A stretch of 64,000 nt of DNA. It comes from Phytoactinopolyspora alkaliphila (GTDB lineage: Bacteria > Actinomycetota > Actinomycetes > Jiangellales > Jiangellaceae). How positions within the stretch are numbered: the stretch's first letter is position 1; each line of letters opens with the position of its first letter. Positions 41,790 through 51,952 of the stretch are shown here, one piece after another. The stretch spans positions 552,200 to 616,199 of the forward strand of contig NZ_JAAGOB010000002.1 of assembly GCF_010550695.1 (NCBI RefSeq). Direction: 5' to 3'. The position numbers and the translations under genes are program-made. The notes below the pieces were generated by a model. That model was not told the DNA's origin and searched no databases. It worked only from the letters and a program-made list of their open reading frames with translations.

Positions 41790-42953
41790 CTAGGGGGTTT
41801 CGCGCTCCAGGTGCCGGGCGATCACGAGGCGCTGGATCTGGTTGGTGCCCTCGAAGATCTGCATCACCTTGGCTTCGCGGAAATACCGCTCGACCGGGTA
41901 GTCACGGGTGTATCCGGCGCCGCCGAGCACCTGGACGGCGTCCGTCGTCACATTCATCGCGTTGTCCGTGGCGACGAGTTTGGCGACGCTGGCCTCGCGG
42001 CGGTACGGCAACCCGGCGTCCCGTCGCTGCGCAGCGGTGATGTACAGCGCCCGGGCCGCCTCCACGGCCGCCACCATGTCGGCGAGCATGAATCCCAACC
42101 CTTGGTGGGCGATGATGGCCTGGCCGAACTGCTCGCGGCTCTTCGCGTAGGCCACGGCCGCGTCCAGAGCGGCCTGCGCGAGGCCGGTGCTGACCGCCGC
42201 GATGCCCAGCCGGCCGGCGTCGAGCGCCTGCAAGGCGAGGCCGAATCCCGTGCCCTCGTCGCCGATGCGGCGCTCCGCGGGGATGCGCACGCCGTCGAAA
42301 TGGACCAGCGTGGTGGGCGACCCGGTCAGGCCCATCTTGCGCTCCGGTGCGCCGAAGGAGATTCCAGCCGTGTCGGCCGGAACCAGGAAGCACGAGATGC
42401 CGCGGGAACCATCCGGAGATGTCCGGGCGAACACCGTGTAGAAGTCCGCCTGGCCACCGTGGGTGATCCAGGCCTTCGTGCCGTCCAGGATGTACTCGTC
42501 ACCCGCGCGGACCGCCTTGGTGGTGAGCGCCGCAGCGTCAGAGCCCGCGTGCGGCTCGGACAGGCAGTACGCGCCGAGCAACTCCCCACCGATCATGTCC
42601 GGCAGCCAGCGCTTGCGCTGTTCGTCAGTGCCGTGAGCCGCCAGCGGCCAGCAGGAGAGGGTGTGCACGCTGACGCTCAGCGCCACGGTGGCCCACCGCG
42701 CCGCCAGCTCCTCCACCACCTGCAGGTAGACCTCGAACGGCTGCCCTCCGCCACCCAGGTCGTCGGCGTAGGGAAGCCCGAGCAAGCCGGTACGCCCGAT
42801 CAGCTGGAGTAGGTCTCGCGGGTACTGGCCCGCAGCTTCGGCTTCCGACGCCCGCGGCAGTAGCTCGGCGTCGGCGATGTCGCGTACGAGCGTCACCAAC
42901 TCACCGGCCTCAGGGGTCGGCAGAATACGTGTCACGGGCACGGTAGCTCGCAC
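41790..42953 (-). CDS. Acyl-CoA dehydrogenase
   Basis: A 387-residue FAD-dependent dehydrogenase of fatty- or branched-acyl-Co[17 protein letters not shown] (~130-145) is the first ACAD signature. The segment [20 protein letters not shown] (~340) is the second, and the catalytic base is the Glu of [12 protein letters not shown] (~362-373), at the place of Glu-376 in medium-chain enzymes. Length is normal. It is monocistronic, with a 14-bp palindrome upstream that may be an operator. The chain-length preference cannot be read. Confidence 0.94.
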   Translation of the reverse strand: MRATVPVTRILPTPEAGELVTLVRDIADAELLPRASEAEAAGQYPRDLLQLIGRTGLLGLPYADDLGGGGQPFEVYLQVVEELAARWATVALSVSVHTLSCWPLAAHGTDEQRKRWLPDMIGGELLGAYCLSEPHAGSDAAALTTKAVRAGDEYILDGTKAWITHGGQADFYTVFARTSPDGSRGISCFLVPADTAGISFGAPERKMGLTGSPTTLVHFDGVRIPAERRIGDEGTGFGLALQALDAGRLGIAAVSTGLAQAALDAAVAYAKSREQFGQAIIAHQGLGFMLADMVAAVEAARALYITAAQRRDAGLPYRREASVAKLVATDNAMNVTTDAVQVLGGAGYTRDYPVERYFREAKVMQIFEGTNQIQRLVIARHLERETP

Positions 42954-43028
42954 CTCCGCGGCTCACACCGGTCAGAGGTCGTCCGCCGGCTGTGGTCGTT
43001 GTGGCCGGCCGGAGCGCGCTCCTAGGTG

Positions 43029-43042
43029 GTGACCCGGGTCAC
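43029..43042. promoter_or_regulatory. 14-bp palindrome upstream of the acyl-CoA dehydrogenase gene
   Basis: GTGACCCGGGTCAC is a perfect palindrome 76 bases upstream of the dehydrogenase start and just beyond the rlmB stop. It could be an operator for a TetR- or GntR-type fatty-acid regulator. Nothing else supports it. Confidence 0.3.
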
Positions 43043-43064
43043 ACACCCAGCCGGAAGCGCCAGC

Positions 43065-44027
43065 CTACCGCCTTGCGCGCGCGATCTCGTAGAGGGCCAC
43101 TCCTGCCGCGACGCCCGCGTTGAGGGATTCCACCTCGCGGGTGATGGGAATTCGGACGACGAGATCACATGCCTGAGCGACGACACGTGACATGCCCGCA
43201 CCCTCGGACCCCACAACCAGGCACATCGGTTCCGCCAACGTCGCCGCGTCTGCGATCTCAAGCTCGCCGTCTCCGTCCAGGCCGATCACGAACAGGCCGG
43301 CCTCACGATAGGCACGCAGCTGCCGCGCCAGATTGGTGGCACGGGCGACGCGAATGCGGGCCGCTGCTCCGGCGGAGGTCTTCCATGCGCCGGCGGTCAT
43401 GCTGGCGCTGCGCCTTTCCGGGATCAGCACGCCGTGCCCGCCGAACGCCGCCGTGGATCGGACCACTGCGCCCAGGTTCCGTGGGTCGGTCACGCCGTCC
43501 ACCGCCACTACCAGGGGCACCTCTCCGGCGTTGTGCGCCGCTTCCAGCAGGTCGTCCGGATGGGCGTATTCATACGCGGGGACGGTCAGGGCCAAGCCTT
43601 GGTGAACCGCTCCGCCGGTGACCCGGTCCAGTTCGGAACGCGGAGCCTCCAGCAGTGGCAACCGCCGGTCCGAAGCGAGCTTGAGCACTTCACGCACCCG
43701 CTCGTCGCTGTCGATCCGCTCAGCGACGTACAGCGCCTTCACCGGAATCTCGGCGCGCAGCGCCTCGACGACGGCGTTTCGCCCGGCGACGGTCTCCGCC
43801 GTTCCCGGCCTGCCCCGTACCGCAGTCTGCCGACGAGGTCCCTGGTCCTCGGCCCGAGCCTTCGATGCCGCCCGGCGAGCCTTCGGGTGCCCGGTACGTT
43901 CCTCCGCGCGTGGTGTGGGGCCCTTGCCCTCCAGACCGCGTCGCCGCTGCCCACCAGAGCCGACCTGCATGCCCTTTTTCGTGCCGGGCTTGCGCATGGC
44001 GCCCCGGCGTCTCGAGTTTCCCGGCAT
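43065..44027 (-). CDS. rlmB: 23S rRNA (guanosine-2'-O-)-methyltransferase RlmB
   Basis: A 320-residue SPOUT methyltransferase that methylates the ribose of a conserved 23S rRNA guanosine. A basic, disordered N-terminal tail (~1-75) precedes the SpoU substrate-binding domain ([20 protein letters not shown], ~81) and the SPOUT core: [20 protein letters not shown] (~172), [11 protein letters not shown] (~270) and [18 protein letters not shown] (~293-310), the trefoil-knot motifs. Its start overlaps the cysS stop, so the two are coupled. The order matches mycobacterial Rv3579c-Rv3580c. Confidence 0.95.
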   Translation of the reverse strand: MPGNSRRRGAMRKPGTKKGMQVGSGGQRRRGLEGKGPTPRAEERTGHPKARRAASKARAEDQGPRRQTAVRGRPGTAETVAGRNAVVEALRAEIPVKALYVAERIDSDERVREVLKLASDRRLPLLEAPRSELDRVTGGAVHQGLALTVPAYEYAHPDDLLEAAHNAGEVPLVVAVDGVTDPRNLGAVVRSTAAFGGHGVLIPERRSASMTAGAWKTSAGAAARIRVARATNLARQLRAYREAGLFVIGLDGDGELEIADAATLAEPMCLVVGSEGAGMSRVVAQACDLVVRIPITREVESLNAGVAAGVALYEIARARR

Positions 44028-45448
44028 CAGTCAGCCAACTCCCAACGAGTACCTGATGGTCCATCTTCTACAACAATGCCGAGGGCATTGAGGCGCTCCC
44101 GGATGGCGTCGGCCGCGGCGAAATCCCGCCGCGCTCTGGCTTCCCGGCGCTGGTCGAGCAGGGTCATCACCAAGCCGTCCACCACCTGCCGGAGGCGATC
44201 ACCGGAACTTCCCACCGAGTCCAGGCCGACCCACGGGTCAGCCAGCGGATCCAGTCCCAGCACCCCCAGCATGGCACGGACCTGGGCCAGAGATTCCCGC
44301 ACGGCTGCCTTGTCAGCCGCAGCAAGCGCGTTGTTGCCGTCCCGGACGGTGTCGAAGAGCACCGCCAGCGCCTGAGGCACCGACAGGTCGTCGTCCATAG
44401 CGTCGGCGAACGCCTGGGGCACCGATGCGGACCGCACGTCCTCGGGCACCAGTTCCGAGGCCCGGGACACGAACCCCTCGAGCCGGCGGAACGCCGCGGC
44501 GTCGGCGGCCATCGACTCCTCGGAGAAGTCGATGTGGCTGCGGTAGTGCGCCGCCAGGAGGTAGTAACGCAGCTCGATCGGTCGGATCCGGCGCACCACG
44601 TCGGACACCAGCAACGAGTTGCCGAGAGACTTGCTCATCTTTTCGCCGGACATGGTGACCCAGGCGTTGTGCATCCAGAACCGGGCGAACGGCTGACCCG
44701 CCGCACGCGACTGCGCCAGCTCGTTCTCATGGTGCGGGAACTTCAGGTCGATCCCGCCACCGTGGATGTCGAACTCCTCGCCGAGGTACTTCGCGGCCAT
44801 CGCCGAGCATTCCAGGTGCCAGCCCGGCCGCCCCCGGCCGAACGGCGTCGGCCACGAAGCCGAGGCGGGCTCGCCGGGCTTGTGCCCCTTCCACAGGGCG
44901 AAGTCCCGCGGGTCACGCTTGCCTCGTGCATCGGCGTCGGTAGCCGGCTCCATGTCGTCCACCTTCTGCCCGGACAGCTCCCCGTACGACGGCCAGGAGC
45001 GCACGTCGAAGTAGACGTCGCCGGAGCCGTCGGCAGCCGGGTAGGCGTGGCCGCCGTCGACGAGGGCCTGCATGAGCTCGACCATCTCGGTGATGTGCCC
45101 CGTTGCCCGCGGCTGATAGGTGGCAGGCGTGCAGCCGAGCACCTCGTAGGCGGCGTCGAGAGCGCGCTCGTGGTCGTAGGCCCACGCCCACCAGGGACGT
45201 TCGGCCGCCGCGGACTTCGCCAGGATCTTGTCGTCGATGTCGGTGATATTGGCGACGATGGTGACCTCGAGTCCGTTGTACTCGAACCATCGCCGCAGGA
45301 CATCGAAGACGACTTCCTTGCGAATGTGCCCGATGTGGGGCGGTCCCTGTACCGTCAGACCGCAGTGATAGATACCCACGTGGCCCGGGCGCACCGGAAC
45401 GAAGTCGCGGATATCTCTTGTGGCGGTGTCGTACAGGCGGAAACTCAC
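44027..45448 (-). CDS. cysS: Cysteinyl-tRNA synthetase
   Basis: A 473-residue class I synthetase charging tRNA-Cys. The HIGH motif lies in [17 protein letters not shown] (~27-43), with the zinc-site Cys just before it. [10 protein letters not shown] (~270) is the KMSKS loop. Zinc ligands continue with [20 protein letters not shown] (~212-231). Conserved synteny with rlmB, ispF, ispD and carD, and the presence of the full zinc set, favour CysS over the mycothiol enzyme MshC. It is divergent from the PAP2 gene. Confidence 0.96.
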   Translation of the reverse strand: MSFRLYDTATRDIRDFVPVRPGHVGIYHCGLTVQGPPHIGHIRKEVVFDVLRRWFEYNGLEVTIVANITDIDDKILAKSAAAERPWWAWAYDHERALDAAYEVLGCTPATYQPRATGHITEMVELMQALVDGGHAYPAADGSGDVYFDVRSWPSYGELSGQKVDDMEPATDADARGKRDPRDFALWKGHKPGEPASASWPTPFGRGRPGWHLECSAMAAKYLGEEFDIHGGGIDLKFPHHENELAQSRAAGQPFARFWMHNAWVTMSGEKMSKSLGNSLLVSDVVRRIRPIELRYYLLAAHYRSHIDFSEESMAADAAAFRRLEGFVSRASELVPEDVRSASVPQAFADAMDDDLSVPQALAVLFDTVRDGNNALAAADKAAVRESLAQVRAMLGVLGLDPLADPWVGLDSVGSSGDRLRQVVDGLVMTLLDQRREARARRDFAAADAIRERLNALGIVVEDGPSGTRWELAD

Positions 45449-45516
45449 CGGACAAGACTAGCTACTCTGGCCCGTATCGACAGCCGCCCCCGACCAGAAC
45501 CCGTGGAGCAGCACTA

Positions 45517-46308
45517 GTGTCCGACGTCGAACGGTCCACCCCCGGCCTTCCGGACGCCGGCCTGCCCGATGCCGCCGGTTCGGAAGATTCGTCGCCCGGG
45601 ACGTCCCCGGCGACGGACCGTCCAGCCCACTGGTGGCTAGCCCCACTGGTCACCGGGATGTCTATGGCAGCGGTACTGGGCTTTCTCACCTGGCAGGTCG
45701 TGGTCCGCGGGCCGGCCATCGCGTGGGACTGGCCACTGCACACCTATGTGGACCCGCGCCAACCCGAAGGCGCATCGCGCGAGATGCTCAACGCCGTTGC
45801 CAGCCTGGGCGGCCAGCGCCTGTACACCCTTCCCATCCTGGTGGCAGTCGGGCTCTTCGTCGCCTGGAAACAGCGCAACATCCGGGTCCTGGTGGCGGTC
45901 GGTTCGGGTCTGGTCACCGTGTTCTTCGTCGGATACTGGATCAAGTTCAGTCTCGCCAGAACGCCACCGCACACCGGCGTGGACATCCTGCACGGAGAGG
46001 GGCAGGCGTTTCCCTCCGGGCACACCGCCAACGCCACCCTCACGTGGTTCCTGATCGTCATCATCCTCTTCGGCAGCCGGGGCTGGCGACCGGACCGGCG
46101 GCTCTTCCGCCGCTGGCTGCCGGCCGCCATCGCCATCGTCTTCGTGTCCGGCATGCTCATGACGTTGCTGGACTACCACTGGCTCAGCGACATCCCGGGC
46201 GGGTGGGTCCTGGGCGGCCTGGCGCTGTCGGTGGCCACCGCCGTGCTGCGGCTCCCGGTCCCGTGGCCGGCCCTGACCTGGCCGCCGTCCCTCGCCGCTA
46301 GAAACTGA
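45517..46308 (+). CDS. PAP2-family membrane phosphatase
   Basis: A 263-residue integral membrane phosphatase (type 2 phosphatidic acid phosphatase/undecaprenyl-pyrophosphatase-like). The three catalytic motifs are KFSLARTPP (~148), PSGHTA (~167-172) and [10 protein letters not shown] (~216-225). Five to six membrane helices surround them, after a ~40-residue disordered N-terminus. The GTG at 45517 follows GGAG. The 3' end overlaps the ispF stop on the other strand by 11 bases. The lipid substrate is not defined. Confidence 0.9.
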   Translation: MSDVERSTPGLPDAGLPDAAGSEDSSPGTSPATDRPAHWWLAPLVTGMSMAAVLGFLTWQVVVRGPAIAWDWPLHTYVDPRQPEGASREMLNAVASLGGQRLYTLPILVAVGLFVAWKQRNIRVLVAVGSGLVTVFFVGYWIKFSLARTPPHTGVDILHGEGQAFPSGHTANATLTWFLIVIILFGSRGWRPDRRLFRRWLPAAIAIVFVSGMLMTLLDYHWLSDIPGGWVLGGLALSVATAVLRLPVPWPALTWPPSLAARN

Positions 46309-46768
46309 CCAGGGCCACCGCGGTAGCCGCCAAGCCCTCGCCCCGTCCGGTGAGCCCGAGCCCGTCGGTGGTGGTTCCGCTGATGCTGACCGGCGCGCCG
46401 ACGGCCCGGCTCAGCGTCTCCTCCGCCTCGGCCCGGCGCAGCCCGATCTTGGGGCGGTTGCCGATCACCTGTACCGCGACGTTGCCGATGACGCCCGCCC
46501 GCTCATCGACGAGCCGCGCCACCTCGGCGAGCAGCGCGATGCCGGACGCGCCCGACCATTCCGGCCGGTCGGTGCCGAAGACGGCGCCGAGATCGCCGAG
46601 GCCCGCCGCGGACAGCAGGGCGTCACAGGCAGCATGAGCGGCGACGTCGCCGTCGGAGTGCCCAGCGCAACCGGCCGGCTCGTCCGGCCAGAACAGGCCC
46701 GCCACCCAGCACGGGCGTCCGTTCTCCAGTGGGTGGACATCCACCCCGATGCCGACTCTGGGAATCAT
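46298..46768 (-). CDS. ispF: 2-C-methyl-D-erythritol 2,4-cyclodiphosphate synthase
   Basis: A 156-residue trimeric enzyme of the MEP isoprenoid pathway, forming MEcPP from CDP-ME 2-phosphate. Zinc ligands are Asp and His of GVDVHPLE (~8-15) and the His of [12 protein letters not shown] (~34-45). The C-terminal [15 protein letters not shown] is standard. It overlaps ispD by four bases, so both steps are made together. Confidence 0.96.
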   Translation of the reverse strand: MIPRVGIGVDVHPLENGRPCWVAGLFWPDEPAGCAGHSDGDVAAHAACDALLSAAGLGDLGAVFGTDRPEWSGASGIALLAEVARLVDERAGVIGNVAVQVIGNRPKIGLRRAEAEETLSRAVGAPVSISGTTTDGLGLTGRGEGLAATAVALVSF

Positions 46769-47508
46769 GGGGACTCCTCTACCGTGCCTCGCCGACTGGT
46801 GAGCACGGCCTCGGCAAGTTCCACGTCGAGCGGCCGCGTCACCTTGAACGCCTCCGCATGGCCCGGGATGACGCGCACCGGGCAGCCGATCCGTTCGACG
46901 AGGCCGGCGTCGTCGGAGACGTCGTTGTCGCCGCGTCGCAATGCCTCATGGTGCGCCCGCTCGAGGATTTCTCGTGTGAAGCCCTGTGGTGTCTGCACAG
47001 CGCGCAGTCTGGACCGATCCGGCGTGGCGATCACCTCACCGAGCGGACCGACCTCCTTGAGAGTGTCGACGACGCCGAGGCCCGGCACCACGGCGTCGTC
47101 GCCACCGGCCACCGCGGCGGCCACATCGGCAAAGAGGGCTGCGGGTGCGAGGCAGCGCGCGGCGTCGTGCACCAGCACCACCCGAACGTCCGCCGGCAGC
47201 TCCGCGAGCGCGGCGCGTACGGAGGCCTGCCGGGTGGCGCCGCCATCGACCACGCGCAGCGCGGCCCCGGCCGGAAGCTCCCGCTCGATCATGCTGTGGA
47301 CGGACGCGGCCTGCCCCATCGGTGCAGCAACCACCACGCTGGTGACGACCCCCGAGGCGGTGCCGGCCCGGACCGCGTGGACGAGCAGCGACTCACCGCC
47401 GACGGCGAACAGGGCCTTCGGCATACCCACGCCCAGGCGCTCACCCAGCCCGGCGGCCGGGATGACCAGGCCCACCGCGGCCACCGTCACCTCCACGATC
47501 GGTTGCAC
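46765..47508 (-). CDS. ispD: 2-C-methyl-D-erythritol 4-phosphate cytidylyltransferase
   Basis: A 247-residue MEP-pathway enzyme coupling CTP to MEP. The nucleotide-binding loop is [20 protein letters not shown] (~16-35). VLVHDAAR (~128) is the IspD signature, and LTSRRG ends the product-proximal region. Downstream ispF overlaps by four bases. Upstream, a terminator hairpin (47522-47547) separates it from carD, so it may have its own promoter or rely on read-through. Confidence 0.95.
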   Translation of the reverse strand: MQPIVEVTVAAVGLVIPAAGLGERLGVGMPKALFAVGGESLLVHAVRAGTASGVVTSVVVAAPMGQAASVHSMIERELPAGAALRVVDGGATRQASVRAALAELPADVRVVLVHDAARCLAPAALFADVAAAVAGGDDAVVPGLGVVDTLKEVGPLGEVIATPDRSRLRAVQTPQGFTREILERAHHEALRRGDNDVSDDAGLVERIGCPVRVIPGHAEAFKVTRPLDVELAEAVLTSRRGTVEESP

Positions 47509-47521
47509 ACTGAACGCGAAA

Positions 47522-47547
47522 AGGCCACGCCCGTTGGGGCGCGGCCT
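47522..47547 (-). terminator. Terminator between carD and ispD
   Basis: On the minus strand AGGCCGCGCCC, loop, GGGCGTGGCCT is followed by TTTT. The stem is 11 bp with one wobble. It is placed 31 bases after the carD stop and just before ispD. Confidence 0.7.
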
Positions 47548-47577
47548 CTCGCCACCGTTCTCAGTCCCGCGGCACGT

Positions 47578-48060
47578 TCAGCCGGCGAGAACCTCGTCCA
47601 GGAGGGTCTCCGCCTTGTCTTCGTTGGTGTGCTCAGCGAGCGCGAGCTCAGACACGAGGATCTGCCGTGCCTTCGCCAGCATGCGCTTCTCGCCGGCCGA
47701 GAGGCCGCGATCACGCTCCCGCCGCCACAGATCCCGGACGACTTCGGCTACCTTGATGACGTCACCCGAGGCCAACTTCTCCAGATTCGCCTTATATCGA
47801 CGGGACCAGTTGGTGGGCTCTTCGGTATGCGGAGCCCGAAGGACCGAGAAGACCCGGTCAAGCCCTTCCTGGTTGACCACGTCGCGAACGCCGACCAAGT
47901 CGACATTGTCTGCCGGGACCTTGACCGTCAGGTCACCCTGGGTGACCTTCAAGACGAGGTACTGGCGTTCCTTTCCTTTGATGACCCGAGACTCGATCGC
48001 CTCAATGAGCGCAGCCCCGTGGTGCGGGTAGACAACCGTCTCGCCGACCTTGAAAGTCAT
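47578..48060 (-). CDS. carD: CarD-type RNA polymerase-binding transcription factor
   Basis: A 160-residue CarD. The N-terminal Tudor-like RNA polymerase-interaction domain (~1-60: [20 protein letters not shown]) binds the beta lobe, and the C-terminal helical DNA-binding domain (~65-160: [20 protein letters not shown], with the key Trp at ~85) stabilises open complexes. The ATG at 48060 follows GGGGACAGG-type sequence and gives the standard N-terminus. It regulates rRNA and stress promoters globally. It heads the carD-ispD-ispF order seen in mycobacteria. Confidence 0.96.
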   Translation of the reverse strand: MTFKVGETVVYPHHGAALIEAIESRVIKGKERQYLVLKVTQGDLTVKVPADNVDLVGVRDVVNQEGLDRVFSVLRAPHTEEPTNWSRRYKANLEKLASGDVIKVAEVVRDLWRRERDRGLSAGEKRMLAKARQILVSELALAEHTNEDKAETLLDEVLAG

Positions 48061-48390
48061 ATGTTCCTGTCCCCTTTCCCACACCAAGGATAGCACGACT
48101 TTGGCAGACCTCTAGAGCGTTTATGCTGGTCAGAGCCAAAAGTAGGGCTTGACAATCCATTGACCACGTGCTTCGACCAGCCTTTCAGCGCAGGTGAACG
48201 GGCGTTCTCAGGCCCGATGGTTGTGGAGACGGCCGCGAAGAAACCGATCTTCCTGGACCGTTCCCACGCCGCCTCGTCCAGCGATGGCCGGCATGCGCAC
48301 CCCCTGCGACCGGGCAGCCCCACGGCCCCTCGGTACTCTTGGACCGACATGTTTCCGCGCGTTCCACAGCACGTCGTCGAGGAGTCACCG

Positions 48391-48981
48391 GTGAATTCTG
48401 CCATCCGCCGCAGCGTCCTGCTCAGCCTTCCAGCGCTGGCGCTCACTCTCGGCGGGTGCGGCATCTACGAACAGACCCAAGGGTGGTACCCGCGCTACAA
48501 CGGCGCACCGGCCGAGGCCGGAGACATCGGTCTGCGCAATGTCCTGGTCGTGGCGTCCACGGACGGCCAGGCCACGGTGTTGTCGTCGTTCGCGAACCGT
48601 GGTGAGGCCGATCAGCTCGTCGAGGTCCGCATCGGAGACGCGTCAGCCACACCCGCGGACGGCCCCTTGGAGATACCGGCGCGCGGGTACGCGTCGCTGG
48701 GCCCGGAAACCGAGCAGGTGGATCTGCAGGACGTCGAACTCACACCGGGCCTCACCACCGAGGTCGAGTTCCATTTCGCCAACGCACCGCGCGTCACCGT
48801 GGAGACTCTGGTCAAGAAAGCCGACGGACCCTATGCCGCCGTCACGTTCCCCGAGACCCAGGAGCTTCCCACCGACGACGCCGCCGACCTGGGCGGCGAC
48901 GACGACGGCGGTGAGCCAGGTAGCGACGACGCTGAGGACCCCGACGCTGAAGACGCCGAGGACGAGAACGCCGACAGCTGA
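48391..48981 (+). CDS. LpqE-like lipoprotein divergent from carD
   Basis: A 196-residue exported lipoprotein. The GTG at 48391 follows GAGGAG and gives a clean signal peptide ending in the lipobox LGGC (~22). The mature domain is beta-rich (GLRNVLVVASTDGQATVLSS, then FANRGEADQLVEVRI), with an immunoglobulin-like fold similar to PCuAC-type proteins. The tail is highly acidic (DDDGGEPGSDDAEDPDAED). The divergent position next to carD matches M. tuberculosis lpqE (Rv3584). Function is unknown, and copper or envelope roles are possible. Confidence 0.82.
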   Translation: MNSAIRRSVLLSLPALALTLGGCGIYEQTQGWYPRYNGAPAEAGDIGLRNVLVVASTDGQATVLSSFANRGEADQLVEVRIGDASATPADGPLEIPARGYASLGPETEQVDLQDVELTPGLTTEVEFHFANAPRVTVETLVKKADGPYAAVTFPETQELPTDDAADLGGDDDGGEPGSDDAEDPDAEDAEDENADS

Positions 48982-49184
48982 GCGCAGTACTCTCCCGCCG
49001 GTGCTCGGCAGCACCCTCCCGGCGCACCGCCACTGACCTCACCACCCCTCGCGGCATCACCACACCAGGCCCCCCACCGGGCCTTGCCTCGCACCGTGTC
49101 GCGGCTCGGTTCCCCCGCTCCGGCGCCGCGTCATCTACTCTGGGCATCACATCCACCTGTCGAGACGTGAGGACGCGGCAGACC

Positions 49185-50225
49185 ATGAGTAACCGCTCTC
49201 AGCGAGGCGACGGAGAGGTACCCGCACCGGCCATTCCGGCTGAGCGGGTCACCATCGGCCTCGTGGCGAAGGTGGCCGGCGTTTCCCGGGCCACCGTGTC
49301 CCGTGTGATGAACGGCAATCCGCGCGTCGCCGAAGACCTGGCAATGCGTGTCCGCTCGGCCGCGGAAGAGCTCGGCTACGACCCCAGCCCGGTGGCCAGG
49401 AGCCTGGCGCTTGGCCGGACCGGGATCATCGCCATGCTGGTGCCCGATCTCGGCAACCCGATGTTCCAGGGCATTCTGCACGGCCTTACCGACGCCGCCG
49501 GTGAGCAGGACTATCGCCTGCTTGTGGCCGATTCCAACGAGAACCTCCACGAGGAACCGGTGCTCGCCGTTGAGGCCCGGCGCCGCTGTGACGGCTTGGT
49601 GCTGTGCGCGCCTCGGATGACGGATGAGCAGCTGTACGAACTCGCTCCCAGGCTCGCGCCCTGCGTCCTCATCAATCGGGAACTGCCAGGCACCACGGTT
49701 CCGTCGCTGACCATCGACTTCGCGGCGGGCATCCGGGACCTGGTGACCCACCTGCTCAGTCTGGGACACCGGCGCTTGGCGTACCTGGCCGGTCCCGGCA
49801 CGAGCGTGTCTAACCGCAACCGGGTCGAGGCCCTGCACAAGGCGGCAAAGAACACCTTCGAGCTGCTCGAGCTGCCATGCGGCGCCACCTTCGCCGACGG
49901 CCACGCCGTCGCCGACCACCTGACCGATCACGATGTCACGGCGGTGATCGCGTACAACGACCTCGTGGCGTTCGGCGCGTTGAGCAGGCTGCACGAGCTC
50001 GGGATCAACGTGCCCACGCAGATGTCGATCGTCGGATTCGACGACATCCCGTTTGTCAGATACACCACACCGCCACTGACCACCGCTTCGGTGCCGATGG
50101 ACCGGCTCGGCCCTGAGGCCTGGCGGCGGCTGTGGTCTCTGATGAGCGGCGAGACGCCGGAGAAGAACGTCCACTTCCGCCCGCGCCTCGAAGTCCGCGG
50201 CAGCACCGGGCCCGCGCCTAGCTGA
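49185..50225 (+). CDS. LacI-family transcriptional regulator
   Basis: A 346-residue repressor. The helix-turn-helix and hinge read TIGLVAKVAGVSRATVSRVM (~23-42) and then GYDPSPVARSLALGRTG (~65-81). The periplasmic-binding-protein-like sugar domain extends from ~82 to the end. It lies directly upstream of uxaC, and a perfect GAAACCGGTTTC operator precedes that gene, so it most likely represses the hexuronate genes. The inducer is probably a hexuronate or a keto-deoxy intermediate. Confidence 0.93.
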   Translation: MSNRSQRGDGEVPAPAIPAERVTIGLVAKVAGVSRATVSRVMNGNPRVAEDLAMRVRSAAEELGYDPSPVARSLALGRTGIIAMLVPDLGNPMFQGILHGLTDAAGEQDYRLLVADSNENLHEEPVLAVEARRRCDGLVLCAPRMTDEQLYELAPRLAPCVLINRELPGTTVPSLTIDFAAGIRDLVTHLLSLGHRRLAYLAGPGTSVSNRNRVEALHKAAKNTFELLELPCGATFADGHAVADHLTDHDVTAVIAYNDLVAFGALSRLHELGINVPTQMSIVGFDDIPFVRYTTPPLTTASVPMDRLGPEAWRRLWSLMSGETPEKNVHFRPRLEVRGSTGPAPS

Positions 50226-50463
50226 ACGGCTCCATCGCGGCGCGCTCGGCCTCCGCTCTGCCCGGCCCACTCGGCCTGGCCCGGCCACTCCGCCTTGCCC
50301 ACTCCGCCTGGCCCTTCTACCTGACCCGTTCTACCTGAACCACTCCACGTGGCCCGCGTCGCCAGGAGAGACGGCCGGCTCCGCGACCCCTCCATCCGTG
50401 TTCACGCTGCCTTCGCTCTCCGAGCCGCGCACCTCCCGGGGTCGCGGGCCCATTCATTGCCTT
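50226..50463. repeat. Low-complexity tandem repeats after the lacI gene
   Basis: Imperfect copies of CACTC(C/G)GCCTGGCCC recur between about 50265 and 50345, for example CCACTCCGCCTTGCCCACTC. No gene or clear hairpin was found in this 238-base stretch. Confidence 0.4.
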
Positions 50464-50475
50464 GAAACCGGTTTC
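50464..50475. promoter_or_regulatory. LacI-type operator upstream of uxaC
   Basis: GAAACCGGTTTC is a perfect 12-bp palindrome with the central CG typical of LacI/GalR sites. It lies 65 bases before the uxaC start and downstream of the LacI gene. Confidence 0.75.
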
Positions 50476-50539
50476 CTGTATGCTGGCGCCTGCGCGGGCA
50501 CGACAGAACGATCGGAGCGATGTGGCGAGGAGTGGGCCG

Positions 50540-51952
50540 ATGGCCGAAGTAGACATGAGTGACGATCGCTTGTTGCCGCCTGAGCCGTCCGTGCGGGCCC
50601 TGGCACGAGAGCTTTTCGCGCAGGTGAGAGACCTGCCGCTGGTCTGTCCGCACGGACACGTCGACCCCGCCCTGCTGGCCGAGGACGAGCCCTTCCCGGA
50701 TCCGGCGCAGCTGTTCATCATCCCGGATCACTACGTGCATCGCATGCTTCACTCCGCTGGCATGTCGCATGCGGAGTTAGGCCTGGTAGACGTAGACAAC
50801 ACCCCGCGAGAGACCGATTCCCGACAAGTGTGGCGACTGCTGTGCGAAAACTGGCACCTGTTCCGCGGCACTCCCAGCAAGTTGTGGCTCGAGATGGAGC
50901 TCGCGGGCGTCTTCGGCATCACCACCCGGTTGGCCGCCGATACCGCCGACGACGTGTATGACCAGCTCCTGGACCGGCTCGGCCGACCCGAGTTCCGCCC
51001 GCGCGCCCTGTTCGAGCGCTTCAACATCGAGGCACTCGCCACCACCGACGACGCCACGGACCAGCTGGCGGCCCATCGGCTGATCGCCGACGACGCGTGG
51101 ACCGGCCGTGTCATACCCACCTTCCGGCCGGACAAGGTGCTTGACCCCGATCAGCCTGCCTTCCACGAATCGCTCCGGACGCTGGGCGAGGTCACCGGTG
51201 AGGACACCACGTCCTACCGGGGATACCTCGACGCGTTGCGGCAACGCCGCGAGTACTTCGTCCGGATGGGCGCCACCGCCACCGACCACGGCCACCCCAG
51301 CGCCTACACGGCCGACCTGCCCGGCACCGATGCCGAGAAGCTCTTCCGCCGGATCATCGAGCGTGACCACGATCCCGTCGACGCCGAGCAGTTCCGCGGG
51401 CACATGCTCACCCAGATGGCCGCGATGAGCCTCGACGACGGCCTGGTAATGCAGCTTCATCCGGGTGCGGTCCGCAACCACGACCCCCGTCTGCTGGCTC
51501 GTTACGGCCCGGACAAGGGTGCCGACATTCCCGCCCCCACGGACTACGTCAACAACCTGCGCCCGCTGCTCAACAAGTACGGCAACGAACCCGGGCTCAC
51601 CCTCGTTGTGTCCACGCTCGACGAGTCGGCGTACTCCCGCGAACTGGCCCCGCTGGCTGGGTACTACCCGGCCATGCTGCTAGGCCCGGCATGGTGGTTC
51701 TACGACAGCCCGCACGGCATCCGCCGGTATCGGGAGCTCGTCACCGAGACCGCCGGCTTCTACAACACCGCCGGCTTCAACGATGACACCCGGGCGTTCG
51801 CCTCCATTCCGGTCCGCCACGACGTCGCCCGGCGCATCGACTGTGGCTACTTGGCTCAGCTCGTGGCGGAGCACCGGCTGTCCATCGACGAAGCGCATGA
51901 GACGGCGCGCGCGATGGCCTACACCCGCGCCAAGGAGGTGTACAGGCTGTGA
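50540..51952 (+). CDS. uxaC: Glucuronate (uronate) isomerase
   Basis: A 470-residue amidohydrolase-superfamily enzyme converting D-glucuronate to fructuronate and galacturonate to tagaturonate. The family hallmark VCPHGHVDPALL (~35-46) holds the HxH. Later family segments include DYVNNLRPLLNKYGN (~336) and YYPAMLLGPAWWFYDSPHGI (~374-393). The ATG at 50540 follows GAGGAG. It is first in an operon with the uxuB-like gene, overlapping by four bases, and has a LacI operator upstream. Confidence 0.95.
   Translation: MAEVDMSDDRLLPPEPSVRALARELFAQVRDLPLVCPHGHVDPALLAEDEPFPDPAQLFIIPDHYVHRMLHSAGMSHAELGLVDVDNTPRETDSRQVWRLLCENWHLFRGTPSKLWLEMELAGVFGITTRLAADTADDVYDQLLDRLGRPEFRPRALFERFNIEALATTDDATDQLAAHRLIADDAWTGRVIPTFRPDKVLDPDQPAFHESLRTLGEVTGEDTTSYRGYLDALRQRREYFVRMGATATDHGHPSAYTADLPGTDAEKLFRRIIERDHDPVDAEQFRGHMLTQMAAMSLDDGLVMQLHPGAVRNHDPRLLARYGPDKGADIPAPTDYVNNLRPLLNKYGNEPGLTLVVSTLDESAYSRELAPLAGYYPAMLLGPAWWFYDSPHGIRRYRELVTETAGFYNTAGFNDDTRAFASIPVRHDVARRIDCGYLAQLVAEHRLSIDEAHETARAMAYTRAKEVYRL

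Noticed and set aside
46634..48093. Two overlapping plus-strand frames of over 450 codons
   Set aside because: They are antisense to ispD and carD, which are certain from motifs and synteny.
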